Assembly: GCF_014841125.1 (NCBI RefSeq)
Contig: NZ_JACYTQ010000001.1
Location: forward strand, 868,001 to 932,000
Direction: 5' to 3'
DNA: 64,000 bases
DNA from: Echinicola arenosa
Lineage (GTDB): Bacteria; Bacteroidota; Bacteroidia; Cytophagales; Cyclobacteriaceae
In this document: positions 1 to 7,728 of the stretch, one piece after another
Numbering within the stretch: position 1 is the first letter of the stretch
How the letters are laid out: each line of letters begins with the position of its first letter
The notes under the pieces: model-generated
Told to the model about the DNA's origin: nothing
The model's input: the letters and a program-made list of their open reading frames with translations, nothing else
The model's database searches: none
Position numbers and translations under genes: made by a program

Positions 1-3000
1 AGGTAAAGCTTGGGCTTAGACTATAAGTCAATTGAGGATCATTCCCATATCCAATTTCATACCTATCTTCTCTATTGATCACTCCATCACCTGTGATATC
101 AACATATCGAATGTCACCAGGTTTTGGTGTTCCATTGATATCTTCAAAAGTATAAGTATCCAAATATTCATCAACTTCTGCTTGAGAGTTAAAAAGTCCA
201 TCAGATTTATACCCAAACACTTGGTTTACCCATCGACCTGTTCTTTTATTAAATTTAACCTGTACAGGATCTGTCTCGTTGATATCTTCTTGGTACTTTT
301 CATATTTCTCTCTAGTATATCCAACACCTGCCACTACATTATATTGGAAATCTCCAACTGCACCTTTCACACCTAAAGACGCGTCAAAACCTCTATTACT
401 TCTTGCATCAAGATTAACCTGAGGAAGAGCTGCTCCAAAAGTACCCGGTAATGACTCCAAAGGTAGCCTTAGGAGACCATCACGATATCTGTAAAACCCA
501 TCAAAGCTACCAAATACACGTCCACCAAATAAAGTATAGTCAACCCCCGCATTATACAATGTTGTTTCTTCCCAAGTAACCAACGCATTTGGTAAACCAC
601 TCGTTTGGATTTGAGGCACTTGCTGTCCATCAAGAAGATAAATATTACCTGTTCTTTCCTCAAAACCAGATAAATACTCAAAAGAAGTGTTTCCTAAATT
701 ATTATCAACTCCAGTCTGACTATAGGAAAGTCTCAACTTCAATTGATCAAACACCTCTGCATTTTTCATAAAGTCTTCCCTAGCAATATTCCACCCTGCA
801 GAAACAGACGGGAAGTAACCCCATCTTACTTTAGGTCCAAACTTAGAGCTGGCATCTGCTCTCAAGGTTGCTTCAAAAAGGTATTTTTCATCAAAGGAAT
901 AATTCAATCTTCCTGCAAAACTAATACGGGTGTATTCCACATCACGTCCTGTACCTGCTGTTGTGGTCAATTCATTGGCCCCGCTCACTTCAGGGATATC
1001 AGGAGAGAGTAAATCTCTTCTAGTAACTTGCAATCTATTATATACATTGTCCTCTCTTTCTCCAAAAGCCAAAAACGAGATATTATGCTTAGATATGTCT
1101 TTATCATATCTTGCATACCCTCTATAAAGAAATCTACTTCTTGGATCGCTAGGCCCGAATATTTCCTTAGTATACGAATTAATGCCTGCTGAACCTTCAA
1201 GTTGATACCCATCATAAGTATCTGTGATATCGTCAGGATTGTAGGAATAAACTTGATAAAACTTGGTCAATTCTTCTCTTACACCAGTTCTGAACCTAAA
1301 ATTCGTTCTAGCTCCTAATGTCAAGTCTTTAAAGAAAGGCAAATTATAGCTTAGCTCAACGGCACCAGCGGTTGTCTTTTTATTGGTATTCTCATAGCCA
1401 ACGACATCTTTTTGAATTCTAGTTACCGGAGAACGAGCATTAAATCCAGAATATGGATTTTTAGTTGGATCAGGTAAAGAAGTCGGATAAATAGGCTGAG
1501 CTGTCCTTAAATCATTCCATATATCGCCAATAGCAGATGCAGCATAATCCTGCTGCTCATTAATGTGGCTTACATTCAACTTAAGGTCCAATCCTTCTGA
1601 AAGCTTGATATCAGTATTACTGGTGATGGAAAATTTACTATAGTCATAATCTCCATTGAAGATACCAGATTGGTCTTGCATACCTATACTGAAATAATAC
1701 TTCACATCTTCACTTCCACCCCTAAGGCTTAAATTATGATTCTGCAAAGGAGAACCTCCTTTTTTCACAGTTGCGTTTGCCCAATCATAGCTTGGTGCAC
1801 CAGGAGCTGTATATTTTTCTAGATTTTCTTCAGTAAACAATGTTCCATAGGAAATATCTGCGTCAGGATTTGCGGGATCAAATTGTGTATTGAAAACAGC
1901 ATCTCTTCCTAATTTGATAAAGCTTCCAGCATCAACCTGCTCAGGAAAAGTTAATCTTTTCTGAGTTGCAAAGTACCCGTGATATGAAATCTTAGGTTTT
2001 CCTGAAGTACCTCTTTTTGTAGTTACCAAAATAACGCCATTACCTGCACGCGCGCCATAAATCGCTGCAGAGGCATCCTTCAAGACCGAAATACTTTCTA
2101 TATCATTTGGATCAAGACGATCCAAGTAAGATTCTACTCCATCTACAATAACCAAAGGAGCACCAAATCCTCTAATGCTGATGCTGACATTATCCGCACC
2201 TGGAAGCCCAGGGTTTTGGTTTGTAACTAGACCTGGAACTTGCCCTACTAAAAGTCCTTTAACGTTGGTTGTTGGATTTTTCGCAAGTTTATCCGCTTTC
2301 AAATCCGTCACGGAACCAGTAAGGGTACTCTTCTTTTGGGTACCATAACCTACCACAACCACTTCGTCCAGATCACCTAAATCTTCTTCAAGTATAATAT
2401 TAATTTGGCTATTACTTCCAACTTGAACTGTCCTCGTCTTGAACCCAACAAAGGAAAAGACAAGTTCACCACCTTCTTGAACATTAATGGAATATTGTCC
2501 ATCCAAATCTGTCACAGTACCATTAGTAGTACCTTTTTCTACAATAGCAACTCCCGGAAGTGGGTTGCCATCTTTATCAGTTATAACACCGCTTACTTCT
2601 ACTGCCACGATATTAGCTTCAACAGCTTTAATAATATCACGTTGTCTTCCAACATAAACGCTGTTATTGACTTGCTTAAATTTTAGTCCGGTGGTTTTGG
2701 CGATTTCTGTAAGAACCATCTCTACTGAAAGTTCTTCATTACCAATACTCACCATGGGTTTATTATCAACTACATCGTCAGGATAAACAAAAACGTAATC
2801 CGTTTTGCGTTCCATCTCTTCAAATAGTGCCTTCACGGTCCAGTCGCGCTTTTCAACTTTCACAAAAGCCTTATCAAGTGGCTTTATCTGTGCATTCCCC
2901 TCCTTCGCCATCAAAGTCGAAAGAAATAAGCATTGTATAATTATGCCGTATAGCAGATTTTTAGACACCATTATTATTAGGTCTAGTAATTTTCTTTTCA

Positions 3001-3001
3001 T
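1..3001 (-). CDS. SusC/RagA-family TonB-dependent transducer (3' end off window)
   Basis: Outer-membrane TonB-dependent receptor of the SusC type, expected to import oligosaccharides with a SusD lipoprotein that should lie just off the left edge. The frame is open from ATG at 3001 down to base 1 (1000 codons), so the C-terminal part of the barrel is missing. I read, in order: signal peptide; STN secretin/TonB short domain (WTVKALFEEMERKTDYVFVY); carboxypeptidase-regulatory-like beta-sandwich (VSGVITDKDGNPLPGV, then GTVTDLDG); TonB-box region (DLDEVVVVGYGTQKK); plug with DPNDIESISVLKDASAAIYG and GVILVTTKRG; then barrel strands. The STN domain marks it as a transducer that signals to the FecR encoded just upstream (3103-4104). 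Substrate cannot be told from the sequence. Function class is secure. Confidence 0.95.
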   Translation of the reverse strand, partial: MKRKLLDLIIMVSKNLLYGIIIQCLFLSTLMAKEGNAQIKPLDKAFVKVEKRDWTVKALFEEMERKTDYVFVYPDDVVDNKPMVSIGNEELSVEMVLTEIAKTTGLKFKQVNNSVYVGRQRDIIKAVEANIVAVEVSGVITDKDGNPLPGVAIVEKGTTNGTVTDLDGQYSINVQEGGELVFSFVGFKTRTVQVGSNSQINIILEEDLGDLDEVVVVGYGTQKKSTLTGSVTDLKADKLAKNPTTNVKGLLVGQVPGLVTNQNPGLPGADNVSISIRGFGAPLVIVDGVESYLDRLDPNDIESISVLKDASAAIYGARAGNGVILVTTKRGTSGKPKISYHGYFATQKRLTFPEQVDAGSFIKLGRDAVFNTQFDPANPDADISYGTLFTEENLEKYTAPGAPSYDWANATVKKGGSPLQNHNLSLRGGSEDVKYYFSIGMQDQSGIFNGDYDYSKFSITSNTDIKLSEGLDLKLNVSHINEQQDYAASAIGDIWNDLRTAQPIYPTSLPDPTKNPYSGFNARSPVTRIQKDVVGYENTNKKTTAGAVELSYNLPFFKDLTLGARTNFRFRTGVREELTKFYQVYSYNPDDITDTYDGYQLEGSAGINSYTKEIFGPSDPRSRFLYRGYARYDKDISKHNISFLAFGEREDNVYNRLQVTRRDLLSPDIPEVSGANELTTTAGTGRDVEYTRISFAGRLNYSFDEKYLFEATLRADASSKFGPKVRWGYFPSVSAGWNIAREDFMKNAEVFDQLKLRLSYSQTGVDNNLGNTSFEYLSGFEERTGNIYLLDGQQVPQIQTSGLPNALVTWEETTLYNAGVDYTLFGGRVFGSFDGFYRYRDGLLRLPLESLPGTFGAALPQVNLDARSNRGFDASLGVKGAVGDFQYNVVAGVGYTREKYEKYQEDINETDPVQVKFNKRTGRWVNQVFGYKSDGLFNSQAEVDEYLDTYTFEDINGTPKPGDIRYVDITGDGVINREDRYEIGYGNDPQLTYSLSPSFT

Positions 3002-3041
3002 AATTTAGTTAAATGTTTTAAGGTTAGTCACTTGAAACTCT

Positions 3042-3080
3042 CAGGGCAGTCAATCTATTTGGCGATGGATGACTGTCCTG
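3042..3080 (-). promoter_or_regulatory. Leader hairpin between FecR and SusC genes
   Basis: Inverted repeat CAGGGCAGTCA (3042-3052) and TGACTGTCCTG (3070-3080), with one G-T mismatch, lying in the 101-bp gap between the FecR stop and the SusC start. On the transcribed (minus) strand an A-rich run comes first and no T-run follows, so it is not a terminator in that direction; it would be a 5' leader structure of susC or a processing site. Function is inferred only from position. Confidence 0.4.
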
Positions 3081-3102
3081 TTTTTTGTATCATAGGCAAT
3101 TA

Positions 3103-4104
3103 TTATGTGTTAATGATTACTTTATTTTCTTTTATTTCGTATTTGATACCTAAGGAAAAAGACAATCCATTAAGGATGTTTTCCAAGCTCTCGTTATCAA
3201 ACAAGCCTGAAACTTTCCTACTGGCTTTCACGCCCTTACCCAACTCAATATCTATTGAATACCATTGCTCCAAATTTTCGATTACATCCTTTAGCTTTTT
3301 GCTTTGAAACCTAATCCTTCCCTCTTTCCAGGCCGTCACTTTCAAAGGCTCAAAAGTCTCCACCTGAAGCATATAATTTTCTTCAGAAGTAAAGCTGGCC
3401 ATTTGACCAGGAACAAGTAAAACCTCATTATCCCCATTGGACGGCCCCAACTGCTCCACCTTCACTTTTCCTTCCGTCAAAGCCACTTTGACATCACCAT
3501 CCCTTGAGGAAGTATTAAATGCAGTACCTAAAGCTGTGGTCACTAAGTTCTCTGTCCTTACTTTGAAAGGATGCTCCTTATCAGATGCCACTTCAAAAAA
3601 AGCTTCTCCTTTAAGGCTTACTTCTCTAATCTCTTTACCAAACTCAGAGGAATAACTCAATGATGAATTGGCATTTAGAATAACAAAGGTTTGATCTGGT
3701 AATCTCAGTTTAAGTTTTTGACCACTTTTAGCCTCTCTGGTGTAGACTATCAGCTCTTCTTTCACTTCAGGCACATCCAAGTGATAGACCTGACGATATA
3801 CTGCAAAAGTAATAAGCCCTATCAGCAACACGGAAGCTGCTATCTTTAGGGAAGGCCACCATAGCTTCTTTCCTTTATTTTGCAATGGCCTCTCATTCTC
3901 CTTTCTAATCTTTTTATGGATATTGTCTAAAATTCTCTCTTTATCCTCTTTACTATCGGAGATTTCCGATTCCTCCCAAGTTTTCTCCATTAAGGCATCC
4001 AGCTTTTGCTGAGCTTTAGGCTTTTCCAGCCATTGGCTCACTTCCTGCTTTTCTCCTACTGAAGCTTTGTTGTTTAAAAATCTTATGAGTTTATCTTTAT
4101 TCAC
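3103..4104 (-). CDS. FecR-family anti-sigma factor
   Basis: Inner-membrane anti-sigma/sigma-regulator protein that binds the cognate ECF sigma in the cytoplasm and the STN domain of the SusC transducer in the periplasm. Residues 1-80 are the charged cytoplasmic anti-sigma part, a single membrane helix covers about residues 84-104, the FecR domain follows (TREAKSGQKLKLRLPDQTFV; SLKGEAFFEVASDKEHPFKV; ALGTAFNTS), and a C-terminal DUF4974-type STN-like domain ends the protein (FQSKKLKDVIENLEQWYSID). Length 333-334 residues is normal. The frame has no upstream ATG before a stop, so the start is GTG at 4104. It lies 780 bp downstream of the sigma gene and 101 bp upstream of susC; the long gap on the sigma side is unusual and contains a repeated element. 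Confidence 0.93.
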   Translation of the reverse strand: MNKDKLIRFLNNKASVGEKQEVSQWLEKPKAQQKLDALMEKTWEESEISDSKEDKERILDNIHKKIRKENERPLQNKGKKLWWPSLKIAASVLLIGLITFAVYRQVYHLDVPEVKEELIVYTREAKSGQKLKLRLPDQTFVILNANSSLSYSSEFGKEIREVSLKGEAFFEVASDKEHPFKVRTENLVTTALGTAFNTSSRDGDVKVALTEGKVKVEQLGPSNGDNEVLLVPGQMASFTSEENYMLQVETFEPLKVTAWKEGRIRFQSKKLKDVIENLEQWYSIDIELGKGVKASRKVSGLFDNESLENILNGLSFSLGIKYEIKENKVIINT

Positions 4105-4359
4105 TTTCGTTTTATGTGGTCTTCTGGGGGTAATACACTTGGGAAGGGCGAACTACTTAATGAAACTTTAATTTTTTATTAACACCAAAAAGTTGAATTC
4201 CACAAAAATAAAACAATTGATTAAAAACAAGTATATAAATGCACAATGACAGAATTTAAACCTTAAAAAAATGAAAATAACAGATTTTAATTTCGATAAA
4301 ATATTTTTATAATTTTTAACTTTTTTATGTAAACAACATGCTTAGGTACCGGGAACTAC

Positions 4360-4551
4360 ATTCCCTTTTCTGATTATCCGCTTTGATGCCAGTAACCATA
4401 CATCCTTTGCTCAAGTGGTCGGAAGCCTGCCTAACGGCTAGGTAGAACTGATGCCTGAAGACCGAAGCCCTTGATACTTAAATCAAAAGGGTAGTTTCTA
4501 CTCGCTTTTAATCTTTACTGGTAGAATTGTGGATATACATATTCCCTTTTC
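4360..4551. mobile_element. MITE-like repeated element, copy A (core about 4371-4540)
   Basis: A ~170-bp non-coding block that is repeated at 62563-62759. By hand alignment about 77 of the first 88 core positions and about 35 of the last 43 agree; the middle ~40 bp has diverged. The core begins TGATTATCC and ends GGATATACA, whose complement TGTATATCC matches the left end at 7 of 9 positions, so the ends form imperfect terminal inverted repeats. Both sides carry the exact 11-bp direct repeat ATTCCCTTTTC (4360-4370 and 4541-4551), as expected for a target-site duplication. No transposase is encoded. It sits inside the sigma-FecR gap, about 260 bp upstream of the FecR start. A 19-codon open frame (4386-4445) is shared with the other copy. 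The mobile-element reading is inference; a conserved RNA or regulatory block is the alternative. Confidence 0.6.
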
Positions 4552-4883
4552 AAACGAAGTTATATCATTAATTAAAAATCATGGATCAAACGAAAAAGTC
4601 GAGAAGACAAGATTACTTTGGTAGCACTAAGCTTTCTTTACAATATTTCATTTTACCCAAACACAAGTGAACTAAAAATATGATTATCCAACCATTGCAA
4701 ATCCGTGTTCATCTTTTTTATCCTGATAATTCGGACAGGCACTATTAGTTCACTTTTAACTTGCAAATGGAATTTTGATTGAATGAGACGCTGTGCTTTC
4801 ATGACCTTGCTCAGTTATCAGCAAATACGCACAAAAATGATGAATAGTACTATTTTTTTTGGGGCGGGGAATGAAACGATTTC

Positions 4884-5474
4884 TTAGCTATTCAACATAA
4901 AAACCACAAAAACACTGACGATGGAAGCATGTTGCAAAATACTGGCCCGTAATTGTTTACTCGCTAGGTACACATGATGTTCCACCGTCCTAACGGAAAT
5001 ATTCAACATAGCCGCTATTTCTTTATGGCTCAAGCCTTCCAACTTGTTTAATGTAAAGACCTTCTTCTGAATTTGAGGCAATTGATCCAACAAACCAAAA
5101 GTTGCCTGTTCTAATTCATGATAAGCCAATTCATCATCGACATGCATCTCAGTAGAAGCCACATCTATCTCCAGATCTTCAACCCGAACAAATTTTTTGG
5201 CATTTCTGAGTTTATTATAAACTTGGTTTTTTACCGCTACAAAGAGATAACTTTTAAAATTCAACTCACTTTTTAACGTATCTCTTTTTTCCCAAATTTT
5301 AATAAAGACTTCTTGGACTGCTTCTTCCGCTTCGTCTTTATCCAAAATAAAGGTTTTCGCAAAACCCAAAACTTTTGGCACATAGCGGTAATACAGCTCA
5401 TCAAAAGCCGTTAATTCACCTTGCCTTAACAGGGTAATCAACTCAAGATCAGTATAGTTTAGTAGGGCTCTCAT
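4884..5474 (-). CDS. RNA polymerase ECF sigma factor (locus 1)
   Basis: Extracytoplasmic-function sigma-70 factor of 196 residues that should transcribe the downstream SusC/D locus when released by its FecR partner. Region 2 is seen at about residues 25-90 (ALNTD-like start AFDELYYRYVPKVLGFA, then DEAEEAVQEVFIKIWEKR, the region 2.4 helix), and region 4 with its helix-turn-helix at about residues 130-180 (LSHKEIAAMLNISVRTVEHH). The last ~14 residues are strongly hydrophobic (SIVSVFVVFML), an odd tail for a soluble sigma factor. It groups by sequence with the sigma at the right edge of the window rather than with those of loci 2 and 3. ATG at 5474. The 229 bp between it and the upstream lyase gene hold no clear terminator. 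Confidence 0.95.
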   Translation of the reverse strand: MRALLNYTDLELITLLRQGELTAFDELYYRYVPKVLGFAKTFILDKDEAEEAVQEVFIKIWEKRDTLKSELNFKSYLFVAVKNQVYNKLRNAKKFVRVEDLEIDVASTEMHVDDELAYHELEQATFGLLDQLPQIQKKVFTLNKLEGLSHKEIAAMLNISVRTVEHHVYLASKQLRASILQHASIVSVFVVFMLNS

Positions 5475-5703
5475 TTTGTACAGGAGCCCTAAACTTATAA
5501 ATTATTTATTCTAAATAAAACATTACGGAAACATTTTATTTCGATTTACCTAGCATCATAATGGATTATCTTTCGAAACTAAATTATTAGAAATTTAACT
5601 TGCTCTAGCTAATCAATAATGCATTCCCTACCTTTTATGCATTTACTATACTTTACTTATATTTTTTTGCACTTCTGACCTAGGCCAAAATTAGGTTATT
5701 TTT

Positions 5704-7659
5704 TTATTCAATCACCACTAAAATTTGCCACTCATCCCTTATTTTTTCCTCTTCTTGCTTTAAAACCAATCTAAAAACTTCTTTTTTTGTCCATGCTTTC
5801 TGAAGGCGCGAATCCTCCATCTCCCATTCCTCTACTTCAAAGGATAAATCGTTGCTCGGGTATTTCAAAAGAACAGACTTTCCGTCTTTCTCTCCAATTT
5901 TAACTACTCCACCTGTCACCAGTACTGGTTTTTCAAAGCACATAAAGTGCAATTCGCTCCTTGCCTCAAACTCTTTTAGTTCAAACTGTTCTCGTATCTC
6001 CAATTTTGCACTCTTCCTATCAAATTCATAGCTTCTATTCCAAAATTCACATTTGGCTTCTGTGGGATAAGCCTTACTGATATCTAAGTTAAATTTCAGC
6101 TTCCTCCCACTGATATCAAAGTCAACATTATCTCCCTTGTATATCTTTCCTGCCTTTTGGGAAAACCCATTGATTTTGGGAAGATTATGAAAGTCTGACT
6201 GCATGGTCCATATCTCATACCTATTACCACTAAAGGTTTTTGCAGAATATATCTCCACACCTATGTCAATCAAAACAGGTCTCCCATCAAAATAAAGAAT
6301 GAAAGACCCTACATCATTGTGATTATGACTCTCATTATTATGCCCCCCTTTTGCCGCAAAAAAGAAACCTCCGGTAGACCTTCCCCCAATAATTTCAGTT
6401 TCTGGATATAAAAAAGAGGATTCTTGACCTGCATACGGAGTTTGGGCCAAAAGCTCTTCATATTGACACAAGTTATGTAACATTCTATCCATACTTCCAC
6501 TAAAAGGAGAGACTGAGAAACTACCCTTTAGAGCAATGTCAGCGGCAAACCCTTTTAGGTAGTCATCCGAAATATATTTACCATATCTGTAGATAATACC
6601 TGGATGGGCTTTCAAGCTGGCTGAAGCATCTGCAAAATTCACGAAATATTCATCTTGAATATGTGTTTTACGGATATAATTACCCATTTTTTGTATCAAT
6701 TGATGATCTCCAAGATATATTTCATTATTAGATATTTTTTGGATTAACTCAAGGTATTCCAGCATTTTCCCTGCAGCATGATCCCAATAAGCGGGTCCCT
6801 CCTCACAGGCACCATCTGACTTATAATAGTTAATAAACTGATCCACTGACCGAATGCTCTTCTTATATACTTCCTGCTTAACCCTTTGATCATCCACAAC
6901 CAGAAAGGTTGTCAATAAGACATTATAGTTACACCAAGGATTCCAATTATTCACAAAGGATCCGTCAAATCCCATCCACCAAAAATCATTTCTGGCTAGA
7001 TAAGGAGATATGATCCTTTCATCAAGCTCGGTTTCTATTCGTTGTACCAGTAGCGGAGATATATTTTCTAATTCGCTTCTAAAATAAAAATGGATCCATG
7101 CCAGCAAATTGGCCACCTCCCCTGCTCCTAGGTCAATAACAGGTTCTGAGACATCAGGAACACCAGACCTATCTTTCTGAGCGTTAAGGTGAGCAGAAAG
7201 CACCCAAGTAGATTGCTCACAAATTGCCCAAACACCATCAGCTATGGGATCCAGATAATTCCCTTCTTGTTCTGAAAGCTCAGCCAAAACCAAGCTTTTC
7301 AAAGCTGAGATCCTACTATTCTGAAAGGATTGCATCCTGGTTCTATCTCCATTTCTTACAAAATCCAAATAAGCAGAAACAGGTATACTTGGCCATTCAT
7401 ATTCCATGGCCTTTCGAGCATCCACTTGGATCTTACACAGAACATCTTCAGGCAGTACTTCAAAGCTATTCTTTAAAGAGGCTTTATCAGGGAAAATTTT
7501 CTCAGGAACACCAACCCAAGCGTCAATGTCTGCCTGTTTAAGATCTTTTTGCAATAAATCCCGTTTCTCCTGAGCGACTACCAAAAATGGCATCATGAGT
7601 AATGCTGCTATCAGATATGTTTGTGTTAATTTCTGAATTACAAAAATGCGTTTTATCAT
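5704..7659 (-). CDS. Heparinase II/III-family polysaccharide lyase
   Basis: Predicted secreted polysaccharide lyase of 651 residues. A signal peptide covers about residues 1-29 (ends FLVVAQ). The N-terminal two thirds is helical and fits the (alpha/alpha) toroid of this superfamily. The C-terminal part is the heparinase II/III-like beta-sandwich, with the diagnostic His/Asn motif SHNHNDVGSF at about residue 443 followed by FDGRPVLIDIG. Members cleave uronic-acid polymers by beta-elimination (heparan sulphate, alginate, hyaluronan-type chains); the PL family cannot be fixed by eye. It follows the PL8 gene by 69 bp that contain a hairpin, so its expression may be lower than that of PL8. No lipobox or T9SS tail is present, so it is probably periplasmic and acts on imported oligosaccharides. 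Confidence 0.88.
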   Translation of the reverse strand: MIKRIFVIQKLTQTYLIAALLMMPFLVVAQEKRDLLQKDLKQADIDAWVGVPEKIFPDKASLKNSFEVLPEDVLCKIQVDARKAMEYEWPSIPVSAYLDFVRNGDRTRMQSFQNSRISALKSLVLAELSEQEGNYLDPIADGVWAICEQSTWVLSAHLNAQKDRSGVPDVSEPVIDLGAGEVANLLAWIHFYFRSELENISPLLVQRIETELDERIISPYLARNDFWWMGFDGSFVNNWNPWCNYNVLLTTFLVVDDQRVKQEVYKKSIRSVDQFINYYKSDGACEEGPAYWDHAAGKMLEYLELIQKISNNEIYLGDHQLIQKMGNYIRKTHIQDEYFVNFADASASLKAHPGIIYRYGKYISDDYLKGFAADIALKGSFSVSPFSGSMDRMLHNLCQYEELLAQTPYAGQESSFLYPETEIIGGRSTGGFFFAAKGGHNNESHNHNDVGSFILYFDGRPVLIDIGVEIYSAKTFSGNRYEIWTMQSDFHNLPKINGFSQKAGKIYKGDNVDFDISGRKLKFNLDISKAYPTEAKCEFWNRSYEFDRKSAKLEIREQFELKEFEARSELHFMCFEKPVLVTGGVVKIGEKDGKSVLLKYPSNDLSFEVEEWEMEDSRLQKAWTKKEVFRLVLKQEEEKIRDEWQILVVIE

Positions 7660-7679
7660 AATTACCTTACTTTTCCAAA

Positions 7680-7718
7680 ATTTCAGGGCTGTTTCCTAAG
7701 AGAAAAAAGCCCCGAAAT
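7680..7718 (-). terminator. Hairpin between PL8 and heparinase-type lyase genes
   Basis: Arms ATTTCAGGGCT (7680-7690) and AGCCCCGAAAT (7708-7718) pair with a single A-C mismatch that becomes a G-U pair in the minus-strand RNA. It starts 11 bp past the PL8 stop. On the minus strand the right arm runs into a short T-rich stretch (TTTGG), so termination would be partial. It probably acts as an attenuator between the two lyase genes. Confidence 0.5.
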
Positions 7719-7728
7719 CCTATTAAAA

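Noticed and set aside
32-376. 114-codon plus-strand frame at the left edge
   Set aside because: It is antisense to the barrel region of the partial SusC, which reads continuously on the minus strand.
5475-5703. CAAAATTA (minus-strand TAnnTTTG) at 5686-5693 as promoter of the locus 1 sigma
   Set aside because: No suitable -33 box at the right distance and it almost abuts the end of the upstream lyase gene; kept out of the feature list.
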